This document shows positions 41,597 to 50,062 of a DNA stretch of 64,000 nt, piece after piece. The stretch's first letter is position 1; each line of letters opens with the position of its first letter. The stretch comes from CAJXVY01 sp031580995 (lineage in GTDB: Bacteria > Actinomycetota > Actinomycetes > Actinomycetales > Microbacteriaceae): positions 39,641 through 103,640 of the forward strand of contig JAVLCC010000004.1 in NCBI GenBank assembly GCA_031580995.1, written 5' to 3'. Both the position numbers and the translations under genes were made by a program. The notes under the pieces were generated by a model. The model was not told the DNA's origin. It did no database searches and saw only the letters and a program-made list of their open reading frames with translations.

Positions 41597-42779
41597 ATGG
41601 ATAACTGCTGGTGAATCTCACGGCCCGGAGCTTGTGTGCGTTTTAGAAGGCTTCCCTGCTGGCGTGGAAATTGATAAAAGTTTCATCATTAGTGAAATGG
41701 CCAGGAGACGCCTTGGTTATGGCAGGGGTTCTAGGCAGAAATTTGAGCAGGATGAGCTAACTATTTCCTCTGGTGTGAGACATGGGATTAGCCAGGGTGG
41801 TCCGATTGCTGTGCGAATTGCCAACACCGAATGGCCAAAGTGGGAACAAATTATGTCCCCAGAGCCAGTAGACATGGACCAACTTAGTGGTGCTCGAGCT
41901 CAGCCTCTCACGAGACCTAGGCCTGGTCACGCTGATTTCACGGGTATGCAGAAATATGGTTTTGATGAATCAAGACCGGTGTTGGAAAGAGCGAGTGCAA
42001 GAGAGACTGCGGCCAGAGTGGCACTGGGATCTATAGCAAAAGCTTTTCTTTCTTCACTCGGGATTGAAATCATCTCGCACACAACCAGTATCGGCAACAT
42101 TTCTGTCAGAGATGCGACGCCAAACCCTAAACATCGAGAAGCTCTTGATGCTGATTTGGTCAGATGTGCTGATGCGAAGGTTTCAAAAGCGATGGTAGAC
42201 GAGATTGATAGCGCCAAAAAAGACGGAGACACCTTAGGTGGAACGGTTGAGGTGTTGGTTTACGGATTACCCCCGGGGCTAGGATCCTATGTGCATTGGG
42301 ATAGGAAGCTAGACGGACGTTTAGCGCAGGCAATGATGAGTATTCAGGCTATGAAAAGCGTGGAAATTGGTGACGGTTTAGAAACCACAAAACGCAGAGG
42401 CTCCGAGGCTCACGATGAAATTGAGGTAATCGATGGCGAGGTGTCGAGAAAAACAGACAGAGCCGGGGGATTAGAAGGTGGTATGACCAATGGGGAGATT
42501 CTCAGGGTAAAAGTTGGAATGAAGCCCATATCGACGGTTCCTAGGGCGCTTTCTACGGTTGACACATCAACAGGTGAGGAAGCAACCGCCCATCACCAAA
42601 GAAGTGATGTTTGTGCTGTTCCAGCTGCGGGAATCATTGCTGAGGCGATGGCCGCACTGGTGTTAGCCGATGCTGTGATTGAGAAATTTGGTGGAGATAG
42701 TCTTCTCGAGGTTGACAGGAACATGCAGAGCTACCTTGCATCCATCCCCGAAAACCTCAGGTCGCGAATAGCGCGCTAA
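41589..42779 (+). CDS. aroC: Chorismate synthase
   Basis: AroC converts EPSP to chorismate using reduced FMN. The 396-residue protein begins MLRWITAGESHGPEL and contains the signature blocks RRRLGYGRGSRQ, RPGHADFTG and the C-terminal RSDVCAVPAAG. The frame is open from 41571, but ATG 41589 gives the family start; it overlaps aroE by 8 bases. The enzyme for EPSP formation (aroA) is not in the window. Confidence 0.96.
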   Translation: MLRWITAGESHGPELVCVLEGFPAGVEIDKSFIISEMARRRLGYGRGSRQKFEQDELTISSGVRHGISQGGPIAVRIANTEWPKWEQIMSPEPVDMDQLSGARAQPLTRPRPGHADFTGMQKYGFDESRPVLERASARETAARVALGSIAKAFLSSLGIEIISHTTSIGNISVRDATPNPKHREALDADLVRCADAKVSKAMVDEIDSAKKDGDTLGGTVEVLVYGLPPGLGSYVHWDRKLDGRLAQAMMSIQAMKSVEIGDGLETTKRRGSEAHDEIEVIDGEVSRKTDRAGGLEGGMTNGEILRVKVGMKPISTVPRALSTVDTSTGEEATAHHQRSDVCAVPAAGIIAEAMAALVLADAVIEKFGGDSLLEVDRNMQSYLASIPENLRSRIAR

Positions 42780-43279
42780 TGAATCAGCTCATTTTGGTTG
42801 GTCCAATGGGTGTTGGAAAAACCACAATCGGAAAAAAGGTGTCTAAAAAACTCGAAGTTGAGTTTCGAGATACCGATAAATTAATCAGTGCAGAGCACGG
42901 CGCAATTGCAGATATTTTTGCCAATCACGGCGAGGGCCATTTCAGAGAACTAGAGACCCAGGTTCTCAAAAGTCTCAGTGCCTTTGAGGGAGTGATTGCA
43001 ACAGGTGGAGGTATTGTGCTGGCTGAAGAGAATCGCGAGTTTCTAGTCAACAAGAAAGTTGTTTACCTATCCACAAAGGGAAAACAAATGCGGACAAGAT
43101 TTATTGGTTCCAAAAAAAGACCTTTGTTGAAAAACGGCTATCAAGACTGGATAAAGATTTATGAACAACGCAAGTCACTGTATGAACAGGTGGCAACAGA
43201 AGAGATATCTATTGATGGGAAACCACTTTCTGCAGTGGCAGACAGATGTGTAGAGGTTTTTAGGAGTGAAAATGCATGA
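42779..43279 (+). CDS. aroK: Shikimate kinase
   Basis: AroK phosphorylates shikimate. The 166-residue P-loop kinase has GPMGVGKTT (8-16), the shikimate-binding DTD motif (RDTDKLI) and FRELE, the GGGIVL element, and the lid arginines around KKRPLL. It overlaps aroC by one base (TAATG) and aroB by 8 bases. Confidence 0.95.
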   Translation: MNQLILVGPMGVGKTTIGKKVSKKLEVEFRDTDKLISAEHGAIADIFANHGEGHFRELETQVLKSLSAFEGVIATGGGIVLAEENREFLVNKKVVYLSTKGKQMRTRFIGSKKRPLLKNGYQDWIKIYEQRKSLYEQVATEEISIDGKPLSAVADRCVEVFRSENA

Positions 43280-44315
43280 ATACCCAGTAGTTGTTGGTAG
43301 AGCATTACTTGATGAGGTGCATAAACACCTCTCGGGCGTGAAAAAAGTATTGGTCGTACACCCGCAAGCACTTACCAGTTCCGCAGAACAATTGAAGGAA
43401 AACCTCGATGGATATCAATTTGAAGTTTTGCTTGCCGGTATTCCAGATGGCGATGACAGCAAAAGAGTTGAGGTTGCAAGTTTCGCCTGGCAAATCATGG
43501 GTCAAGCTGATTTCAATAGAAATGATGCCGTAATTGGTCTTGGTGGGGGTGCGACAACTGACATGGCCGGTTTCATTGCCAGCACTTGGCTCAGAGGTGT
43601 CAGATACATAGCCATCCCAACCACCCTTTTGGCCATGGTTGATGCAGCGATTGGTGGCAAAACTGGCCTGAACACCTCCGAGGGCAAAAACCTAGTTGGA
43701 ACCTTTTACCTTCCCGCCGCAGTGATTGCGGATATAGACACCCTCAAGACACTTCCTAAACACGATCTAACCGCAGGGTTTGCGGAGGTTGTGAAATATG
43801 GGTTTGTTTATGATCCGGGCATATTAGAAGTTATTGAAAAAAATCTAGATTCTGTGACCGACCCAGATTCTGAATTATTGGAAGAGCTGATTAATAAATC
43901 AATTTCGATCAAGCGCAAGGTGACTGAGAGTGACTTCAGGGAATCCGGAGAAAGAGAATTTCTAAATTATGGACACACTTTGGGTCACGCAATAGAAAAC
44001 GTCGAAAGATATCAGTGGCGACACGGAGCTGCAATTTCGATTGGCATGGTCTATGCCGCTGAATTGTCACTTTCCAAGGGGCATCTAAGTGCTGACCAAG
44101 TTGATAGACACAGGTCGATTTTCACTTCACTGGGTCTTCCAGTGAGCTATCGAGGCGATCGTTGGCCACAGTTATTTGATGCTTTGAAAAAAGATAAGAA
44201 GGTCCGAGGTGGAATCTTGAGGTTTGTAACCTTGCAGGATTTTGGGAAGCCGGAGATCACTTCATCTCTCACCGAAGAAGAGCTTTTTGCCACTTACCAG
44301 TCGATAATTGACTAG
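43272..44315 (+). CDS. aroB: 3-dehydroquinate synthase
   Basis: AroB cyclises DAHP to 3-dehydroquinate using NAD+ and a divalent metal. The 347-residue protein shows GLGGGATTDMAGFIAS, IPTTLLAMVDAAIGGKTG, and the metal-binding GHTLGHAIE. ATG 43272 has TAGGAG about 6 bases upstream and is preferred over GTG 43266. Its stop TAG begins the TAGCCT hexamer before aroQ. Confidence 0.96.
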   Translation: MHEYPVVVGRALLDEVHKHLSGVKKVLVVHPQALTSSAEQLKENLDGYQFEVLLAGIPDGDDSKRVEVASFAWQIMGQADFNRNDAVIGLGGGATTDMAGFIASTWLRGVRYIAIPTTLLAMVDAAIGGKTGLNTSEGKNLVGTFYLPAAVIADIDTLKTLPKHDLTAGFAEVVKYGFVYDPGILEVIEKNLDSVTDPDSELLEELINKSISIKRKVTESDFRESGEREFLNYGHTLGHAIENVERYQWRHGAAISIGMVYAAELSLSKGHLSADQVDRHRSIFTSLGLPVSYRGDRWPQLFDALKKDKKVRGGILRFVTLQDFGKPEITSSLTEEELFATYQSIID

Positions 44316-44318
44316 CCT
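44313..44318 (+). promoter_or_regulatory. Stop-codon-embedded -10 element for aroQ
   Basis: TAGCCT begins on the aroB stop TAG and is followed by 6 bases and the aroQ ATG. There is no Shine-Dalgarno in the 9-base gap. The same hexamer with the same spacing precedes the DUF3000 gene. Confidence 0.45.
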
Positions 44319-44324
44319 TATCCC

Positions 44325-44759
44325 ATGCAGATTTTGATACTCAATGGGCCTAACCTAAATATGTTGGGCTTGAGAGAACCAGAGGTCTACGGAAGTGATT
44401 CCTTAGAGGACATTCACAACTGGCTCATGAAACAAACAGCTGAGAACTTCGAATGGGTTCAGTCCAATTCTGAGGGTGTATTGATTGATGAGATTCAAAA
44501 GGCTCAGAAAGAAAAAATAGACGTAATTATCAATCCAGGGGCTTTCACTCACTACAGCTACGGACTTCGAGATGCCTTGTCCTCACTCACATCAAGTGGT
44601 CAAATAGCGATTGAGTGTCACCTGAGTAACCCTTCAGCAAGGGAGAGTTTTAGGCAAAACAGCGTCGTTTCCCCGGTGGTGACTGGAACCATTGCTGGAT
44701 TTGGAAAAAATGTTTATCTGCATGCGATTGCGGAGATCAGATCAAGAAGAGGCGAGTAA
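44325..44759 (+). CDS. aroQ: Type II 3-dehydroquinate dehydratase
   Basis: AroQ dehydrates 3-dehydroquinate to 3-dehydroshikimate. The 144-residue protein has the NGPNLNMLG start, the catalytic Tyr/Arg loop (REPEVYG), the NPGAFTHYS block with its active-site Asn/His region, and the ECHLSNP segment. It completes the five-gene aro block. In mycobacteria pepQ follows; here efp starts on the base after the aroQ stop. Confidence 0.95.
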   Translation: MQILILNGPNLNMLGLREPEVYGSDSLEDIHNWLMKQTAENFEWVQSNSEGVLIDEIQKAQKEKIDVIINPGAFTHYSYGLRDALSSLTSSGQIAIECHLSNPSARESFRQNSVVSPVVTGTIAGFGKNVYLHAIAEIRSRRGE

Positions 44760-45323
44760 TTGGCAACAAGTAACGACATAAAAAACGGCACAGTTTTATC
44801 AATGGATGGACAACTATGGATGGTCATCGAGTTTCAGCACGTGAAACCTGGAAAGGGTGGCGCGTTTGTGAGGACAAAGATCAAAAACGTGGTGAATGGG
44901 AAAGTTATTGATAAGACATTTAACGCTGGTGTGAAGGTAGACATCGCGAATGTGGACAGAGCCGAGATGCAGTATCTGTATAACGACGGTGAGGGTTTTG
45001 TATTCATGGATAGCAAAACCTATGACCAGATTACTGTTCCCGAAAAAGTGGTCGGCGATGCATCTGATTACATACTAGAAAATCAGATGATTACAGTTGC
45101 AACCCACGAGGGAGAGCCGCTCTATATTGAAATGCCACCATCAGTGGTTTTAGAGGTTACTTTTACAGAACCTGGCCTGCAGGGTGATCGATCTAGCGGA
45201 GGCACCAAGCCAGCCACCCTGGAAACCGGGGCGAGCATTCAGGTTCCACTGTTTTTAGAGCAAGGTACAAAAGTAAAGGTTGATACTCGAACAGGTGATT
45301 ACCTGGGTCGGGTTTCGGAATAA
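44760..45323 (+). CDS. efp: Elongation factor P
   Basis: EF-P rescues ribosomes stalled on proline runs. The 187-residue protein has three OB-like domains. The tip lysine is K32 in HVKPGKGGAF; this PGKGGAF loop is typical of actinobacterial EF-P, which is thought to work unmodified. TTG start directly after aroQ, and nusB follows at zero spacing. The order efp-nusB is conserved. Confidence 0.96.
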   Translation: MATSNDIKNGTVLSMDGQLWMVIEFQHVKPGKGGAFVRTKIKNVVNGKVIDKTFNAGVKVDIANVDRAEMQYLYNDGEGFVFMDSKTYDQITVPEKVVGDASDYILENQMITVATHEGEPLYIEMPPSVVLEVTFTEPGLQGDRSSGGTKPATLETGASIQVPLFLEQGTKVKVDTRTGDYLGRVSE

Positions 45324-45743
45324 GTGAGCGCTAGGACAAAAGCAAGAAAAAGAGCTGTTGATGCTCTGTTTGCCGGCAATATACGCAATAAAAATGCCGA
45401 GGAATTGCTGGAGATTACATTCAAGCAAAACTCTGAGAGGCAAAATCAAGAGGATATTTTCGACTATGCCAAATCTTTGGTTACAGGTTTCGCCGATCAT
45501 CAATCGGCGATTGATTCAAAGATAGAACTCAACTCGCAAGGCTGGAGATTAGACCGCATGTCAAATCTAGATCTTGCGATACTCAGAGTCGCTTGCTTTG
45601 AAATTCTCTATAACGATGAAATACCAGACGCCGTCGCTATTTCTGAAGCAAAAAATCTGGCTGAGGAGTATTCGACAGAGGAGTCTTCCAAATTTATCTC
45701 AGGAATTTTGCACGCGGTGTCGAAATCCAAAGAGGTGATTTGA
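45324..45743 (+). CDS. nusB: Transcription antitermination factor NusB
   Basis: NusB binds boxA RNA with S10 during rRNA antitermination. The 139-residue all-helical protein has the family start ARTKARKRAVDALFAG, the LNSQGWRLDRMSNLDLAILR block and the C-terminal KFISGILHAV. GTG start directly after efp. Its stop overlaps a possible -35 (TTGATA) of the pyr promoter region. Confidence 0.94.
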   Translation: MSARTKARKRAVDALFAGNIRNKNAEELLEITFKQNSERQNQEDIFDYAKSLVTGFADHQSAIDSKIELNSQGWRLDRMSNLDLAILRVACFEILYNDEIPDAVAISEAKNLAEEYSTEESSKFISGILHAVSKSKEVI

Positions 45744-45744
45744 T

Positions 45745-45760
45745 AGGTTTAGCTAAACCT
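45745..45760. promoter_or_regulatory. Perfect 16-bp palindrome upstream of pyrR
   Basis: AGGTTTAGCTAAACCT is a perfect palindrome two bases after the nusB stop. It lies between a -35-like TTGATA (45740-45745) and a -10-like TAAATT (45762-45767). It could be an operator in a promoter spacer. As RNA it could be a 6-base-pair hairpin with an AGCT loop followed by TTTAAATT, that is, a weak terminator. It resembles a DtxR/IdeR site but its half-sites are one base further apart. Confidence 0.5.
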
Positions 45761-45769
45761 TTAAATTCG

Positions 45770-45790
45770 TCCTGTGAGGCGAAGAAGGAG
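45770..45790 (+). promoter_or_regulatory. pyrR leader: PyrR-binding RNA hairpin overlapping the pyrR Shine-Dalgarno
   Basis: TCCTGTGAGGC followed closely by GAAGAAGGAG matches the PyrR binding-loop pattern (UCC, then G-GAGGC, then AAGG). TCCT (45770-45773) can pair with AGGA (45786-45789), closing a hairpin that hides the Shine-Dalgarno GAAGGAG of pyrR. In mycobacteria, PyrR bound to UMP/UTP stabilises such a hairpin and blocks translation. The same control is inferred here for the pyr operon. Confidence 0.72.
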
Positions 45791-45795
45791 TAAGA

Positions 45796-46308
45796 GTGAA
45801 AACTGTCATGTCTGAAGAAGACATCAAGCGCACCAGCAGGCGCATGGCTCACGAGATTCTAGAGAGAAACTCGGAGCCTTTTTTATTGCTCGGTATCCCA
45901 ACCAGAGGGGTATCTCTGGCCCAATCTATTCAAGAGAACTTGGATGAAATTGCACCCGGCAATTCTGAACTCGGTCAATTAGACATTGGCCTTTTTAGAG
46001 ATGACCTGGATACTCGACCTGCTAAAGCAATATCTGAGACTGTCATACCTGGAAATGTTGACGGCAGGTTAGTGGTGTTGGTTGACGATGTTTTGTTTTC
46101 AGGAAGAACCATAAGAGCAGCACTTGACGCATTATCAAGCTTCGGACGACCAGCTGAGGTGCAGCTAGCTGTATTAGTTGACCGAGGACACAGGCAATTG
46201 CCAATAAGAGCTGACTATGTTGGCAAAAATATCCCAACCTCGCTGACTGAAAAAGTTCAGGTAAAAACCATGGACATTGATGGCGAAAATTCGGTGGTGA
46301 TTGAATGA
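45796..46308 (+). CDS. pyrR: Pyrimidine operon regulatory protein / uracil phosphoribosyltransferase
   Basis: PyrR senses UMP/UTP and represses pyr expression by binding mRNA; it often has weak UPRTase activity. The 170-residue protein has the PRPP motif VLVDDVLFSGRT (95-106), the GIPTRG element and a C-terminal DRGHRQLPIRADYVGKNIPTS segment. GTG start with AAGGAG upstream; the leader has a matching PyrR-binding loop. It heads pyrR-pyrB-pyrC-(PH-like)-carA-carB-pyrF and overlaps pyrB by ATGA. Confidence 0.95.
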   Translation: MKTVMSEEDIKRTSRRMAHEILERNSEPFLLLGIPTRGVSLAQSIQENLDEIAPGNSELGQLDIGLFRDDLDTRPAKAISETVIPGNVDGRLVVLVDDVLFSGRTIRAALDALSSFGRPAEVQLAVLVDRGHRQLPIRADYVGKNIPTSLTEKVQVKTMDIDGENSVVIE

Positions 46309-47225
46309 GGCATTTGTTATCAACCGCGCAACTAGAACGCGATGAAACTATCGAGCTTTTGGATCAAGCTGCAGAGATATCGAGACTAAATGAAGAGTCC
46401 AGCCGGAAATTCCCAACCCTGCAAGGGAAAACCGTATTTACGCTTTTCTTTGAAAACTCCACACGTACAAGAATTAGTTTTGAATTAGCCGCAAAAAGAC
46501 TGAGTGCAGATGTCATCAATTTTGCTGCCGAAGCAAGTGCGATCAATAAAGGCGAGAATCTCAAAGACACCGCCCAGACTCTTGAGGCGCTGGGTGCGGA
46601 CGCTCTAATCATGCGACACCCAAAGGGCGGTGCAGCCTACTCGATGGCGAATAATGACTGGACTACCGCGAGTGTCATAAATGCTGGTGATGGCATGAAC
46701 CAACACCCAACGCAGGCATTGCTTGATGCATTGTCGCTCAGGCAGGGCTTTGACATTCCCGATGGAAAAGGTTTAGACAAAAAGCGGGTACTGATCATTG
46801 GCGACATCGTTCACAGCAGAGTTGCCAGATCGAATATTGACCTGTTAGCAAAACTGGGTGCTGAGGTCATTGTTGCGGGCCCTGGAAGCTTTGCACCGGA
46901 ATCAGGGTATGCCAATCTGGATGAGGCTTTGGAGGTAAAGCCAGATGCGGTGATGATGCTTCGGGTTCAAAAGGAGCGCATGAATCAACCTCTTATCCCA
47001 TCTGACAGGGAGTATGCAAATCTTTGGGGGTTGAGCGAGAGACGGGCAAAATCAATTCCAGATGCCCTAATTTTACATCCTGGCCCAATGAATCGAGGCT
47101 TGGAGATATCTAGTTATGCTGCTGAAAGTGAGAAGAGCATGGTTCTAAAGCAGGTAAAAAACGGACTTGCTGTTCGCATGGCAGTTCTCTCAAGCGTGCT
47201 TGGAGGCAAAAATGCGACTGTCTAA
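46305..47225 (+). CDS. pyrB: Aspartate carbamoyltransferase, catalytic subunit
   Basis: PyrB condenses carbamoyl phosphate and aspartate. The 306-residue protein has the carbamoyl-phosphate motif STRTR (52-56), HP near the hinge (NQHPTQALLDA), and a C-terminal aspartate domain (HPGPMNRG). No regulatory pyrI is present, as usual in actinobacteria. It overlaps pyrC by 14 bases. Confidence 0.96.
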   Translation: MRHLLSTAQLERDETIELLDQAAEISRLNEESSRKFPTLQGKTVFTLFFENSTRTRISFELAAKRLSADVINFAAEASAINKGENLKDTAQTLEALGADALIMRHPKGGAAYSMANNDWTTASVINAGDGMNQHPTQALLDALSLRQGFDIPDGKGLDKKRVLIIGDIVHSRVARSNIDLLAKLGAEVIVAGPGSFAPESGYANLDEALEVKPDAVMMLRVQKERMNQPLIPSDREYANLWGLSERRAKSIPDALILHPGPMNRGLEISSYAAESEKSMVLKQVKNGLAVRMAVLSSVLGGKNATV

Positions 47226-48477
47226 TCTGGAACTGGCTGATGGGTCGATGGTTGACATCGTCATTACCAAGTCAAAAATTGCCTCCATTGAAAAAGCATC
47301 AGCAAGTGGGGATATTGACCTAACCGGCATGATCGCCCTGCCTGGATTTGTAGATCTTCACACCCATCTCCGGGAACCAGGCTTTGAACAGAGTGAAACT
47401 GTTTTGAGTGGCTCGCAGGCGGCAGCAAGCGGTGGTTACACAGCTTTATTTGCAATGGCAAATACACAACCGGTTGCAGATAATGCAGGAGTTGTCACTC
47501 AAGTGCACGAATTGGGCCAAAAGGCTGGTCTTGTCGATGTTCGACCTGTTGGTGCAATCACCAAAAATATTGAGGGCAAAGAATTAGCTGCTCTGGGTGG
47601 CATGCGAAACTCAATAGCCGCCGTAAAGATATTCAGCGATGACGGGCATTGCGTCTCCGACGCTGCACTTATGAAAACGGCGATGGAATACCTAAAACCA
47701 CTGGGCGGGATAATCGCTCAGCATGCACAAGAACCCACACTGACTATCGGTTCGCAGATCAATGAGGGTGATATTTCAAGAATAACTGGCTTAAAAGGAT
47801 GGCCAGCAAGTGCCGAAGAGTCAATCATTCTCCGAGACGCTTTGCTTAGCGAGCAAACTGGGTGTCCTTTGCATATCTGTCACGTGACCACAAAATTGGG
47901 TGTTGAACTAATCTCATGGGCCAAGCAACGAGGTTTCCCGGTGACAGCAGAGGTGACCCCTCACCATTTGATGCTTACTGAGCTAAGTGCCCGTGAATAT
48001 GACACTAGGTTCAAAGTCAACCCACCACTCAGGACCAAGGCTGATGCGGAGGCATTGAAGCAAGGATTGATTGAGGGAACGATAGATGTCATAGGCACCG
48101 ATCACGCACCACATTCACATGACCTAAAAGACCAAGATTGGGAATCAGCCGCGTTTGGGATGACAGGATTGGAGCAGGCTTATCAGGTCGCACACAAAGT
48201 GCTAATCGAATCTGGTGATAGTGATTGGAATCGTTTGCAAGAGGTATTGAGTGCAAGACCTGCAGAGATTGGCGGATTAGCAAACCAAGGTAGCCTGGAA
48301 ATCGGTAGCGAAGCAAACATAACCATCGTTGACCCCAACAAAGATGTAATTGTTGAGGGGAATAGATTTTCAAAGTCATCAAATAATCCATATACCGGCA
48401 TGAGTTTTAGCTCTGCTGTGACGCATACGATCTATAAGGGCGAGTTTAGTTATAAAAGCTTTCAGGTGGTTTCATGA
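47212..48477 (+). CDS. pyrC: Dihydroorotase
   Basis: PyrC cyclises carbamoyl aspartate to dihydroorotate. The 421-residue protein is a class I amidohydrolase with the metal motif H50-x-H52 in DLHTHLREPG, KIFSDDGHC, the histidines in QHAQE and CHVT, and the late GTDHAPHS. The open frame extends back to 47167, but ATG 47212 matches the family start. Dihydroorotate dehydrogenase and pyrE are outside the window. Confidence 0.95.
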   Translation: MRLSNLELADGSMVDIVITKSKIASIEKASASGDIDLTGMIALPGFVDLHTHLREPGFEQSETVLSGSQAAASGGYTALFAMANTQPVADNAGVVTQVHELGQKAGLVDVRPVGAITKNIEGKELAALGGMRNSIAAVKIFSDDGHCVSDAALMKTAMEYLKPLGGIIAQHAQEPTLTIGSQINEGDISRITGLKGWPASAEESIILRDALLSEQTGCPLHICHVTTKLGVELISWAKQRGFPVTAEVTPHHLMLTELSAREYDTRFKVNPPLRTKADAEALKQGLIEGTIDVIGTDHAPHSHDLKDQDWESAAFGMTGLEQAYQVAHKVLIESGDSDWNRLQEVLSARPAEIGGLANQGSLEIGSEANITIVDPNKDVIVEGNRFSKSSNNPYTGMSFSSAVTHTIYKGEFSYKSFQVVS

Positions 48478-48938
48478 CCAGGGAGATAATTGGCTTTGCA
48501 TTGGTGCTGGTAGTTGTATTTATAGCAATAGCGGTTGGCATCGGTTATCGAAAAAAGCGGCTTATCGAAAGTGATGAAATTGCCAATCTCACACAACCGG
48601 TGGACTGTGAGGGTTCAGATTGTTTATATGTCTCAACTGTGTTTGCAGCTAATCCCCTAAGACGTGTCCTCGCCCACGGAATGGGTCCGCGAGGAAGGGC
48701 CAGTGTCTCTGTTGGTCAGCAAGGAGTTTCTATTTGTAGAAAAGGGGAGCGTGGTTTTCTGATCCCCCGAGCGTCTTTGGTTGGAGTTGAAAAATCCACT
48801 GCAACAATTGACAGAGCCGTTGAGCCAGGTGGCCTAACCAGTATTTCCTGGATGCATGACAGTATCCAACTAGTCACAAATATCCGTTTTCAAAATCGGC
48901 AAGAGAGAGAAATGTTTGAAAAAGAGGTAAGCGCTTGA
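48474..48938 (+). CDS. Membrane-anchored PH-like protein of the pyr operon
   Basis: This 154-residue protein has one N-terminal membrane helix (about 5-23), a basic stop-transfer patch (YRKKR), and a soluble beta-rich domain resembling a PH-like fold. Homologues (Rv1382-like) sit between pyrC and carA in many actinobacteria and have no established role. The conserved-looking core is RVLAHGMGPRGRASV and GERGFLIPR. It overlaps pyrC by ATGA and carA by TTGA, so it is translationally locked into the operon. Confidence 0.82.
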   Translation: MTREIIGFALVLVVVFIAIAVGIGYRKKRLIESDEIANLTQPVDCEGSDCLYVSTVFAANPLRRVLAHGMGPRGRASVSVGQQGVSICRKGERGFLIPRASLVGVEKSTATIDRAVEPGGLTSISWMHDSIQLVTNIRFQNRQEREMFEKEVSA

Positions 48939-50062
48939 AGGCTTTTTTAGTCCTAGAAAACGGTCAATTTTTTGAGGGCAAGATGTTTGGGGCTGATACA
49001 GAGAGCCTTGGTGAGGTTGTGTTTGCAACTGGAATGACTGGCTATCAAGAGACTCTCACCGATCCAAGCTATGCCGGGCAGATTGTCGTTCAAACAGCAC
49101 CGCACATTGGCAATACAGGTATGAATGATCAGGACATGGAGTCTAGAAAGAATTGGGTCGCGGGCTATGTAGTCCGTGAATACAGTCCAATACCCAGTAA
49201 CTTCAGATCAGAACGAACACTTGCTGAAGAGTTGAAAAAAGACGGCATTGTTGCAATCGAGGGTGTTGACACCAGGGCATTGACTCTAGCAATCCGTGAG
49301 GCGGGTGCCATGCGTGGAGGGATTTTCAAAGCTGACGGTTTGAATGAACCGACCCCGGAGATGCACGATGCTGTCAAGCAAAGTGCAGAAATGAGAGGTT
49401 TGTCTTTATCTGCAACAGTGACCACTGCCAAGCCTTATACACTCTCGCCTCCTGCGCAGAAACTGGCAAAAGTGGCGGTATTGGATTTGGGTGTGAAAAA
49501 AGCCACTCTTGATCATTTACGGCAAAGGGGTTTGGAGCTGGTGGTGATGCCAAGTGATTCCACCGCAGATGAAATTAGAGCACAGTCAGTGGACGCACTT
49601 TTTTATTCAAACGGACCCGGTGACCCTGAGGCCAGCAGCTCACAGGTGGAAACCCTGCAAGAGCTTCTAAGAGACGGAATACCGTTTTTCGGTATTTGCT
49701 TTGGAAATCAGTTGCTGGGGAGAGCTTTGGGATTTAACACCTATAAGCTCCAATTTGGGCACAGGGGAATTAACCAGCCAGTTTTCAACGCCGAATCCGG
49801 AAGGGTTGAAGTGACTGCGCACAACCATGGATTCGCTGTAGATCTTGATAAAGATACTGCGAGCTCTCCAGCCGGTTTTGGTGAAGTGCAGGTTAGACAT
49901 CGAAGTCTCAACGACGGAGTGGTGGAAGGCTTGAAATGTAAAGACATAGACGCCTTCAGTGTTCAATATCACCCAGAGGCCTCCGCGGGTCCCCACGACA
50001 GCCACTACCTGTTTGATGAATTTATCGAGATGATTGGAAGCAAACTTGCCAAAAAGAAGTGA
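48935..50062 (+). CDS. carA: Carbamoyl-phosphate synthase small (glutaminase) subunit
   Basis: CarA releases ammonia from glutamine for CarB. The 375-residue protein has an N-terminal CPSase domain with GEVVFATGMTGYQE and a class I amidotransferase domain with nucleophile C255 (FGICFGNQ) and H346/E348 (QYHPE). TTG start overlapping the PH-like gene. Its end overlaps the chosen carB start by 17 bases. Confidence 0.96.
   Translation: MKAFLVLENGQFFEGKMFGADTESLGEVVFATGMTGYQETLTDPSYAGQIVVQTAPHIGNTGMNDQDMESRKNWVAGYVVREYSPIPSNFRSERTLAEELKKDGIVAIEGVDTRALTLAIREAGAMRGGIFKADGLNEPTPEMHDAVKQSAEMRGLSLSATVTTAKPYTLSPPAQKLAKVAVLDLGVKKATLDHLRQRGLELVVMPSDSTADEIRAQSVDALFYSNGPGDPEASSSQVETLQELLRDGIPFFGICFGNQLLGRALGFNTYKLQFGHRGINQPVFNAESGRVEVTAHNHGFAVDLDKDTASSPAGFGEVQVRHRSLNDGVVEGLKCKDIDAFSVQYHPEASAGPHDSHYLFDEFIEMIGSKLAKKK

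Noticed and set aside
45745..45760. DtxR/IdeR iron box
   Set aside because: The half-sites match AGGTT/AACCT, but the centre is 6 rather than 5 bases, and a pyrimidine operon is an unlikely iron target.
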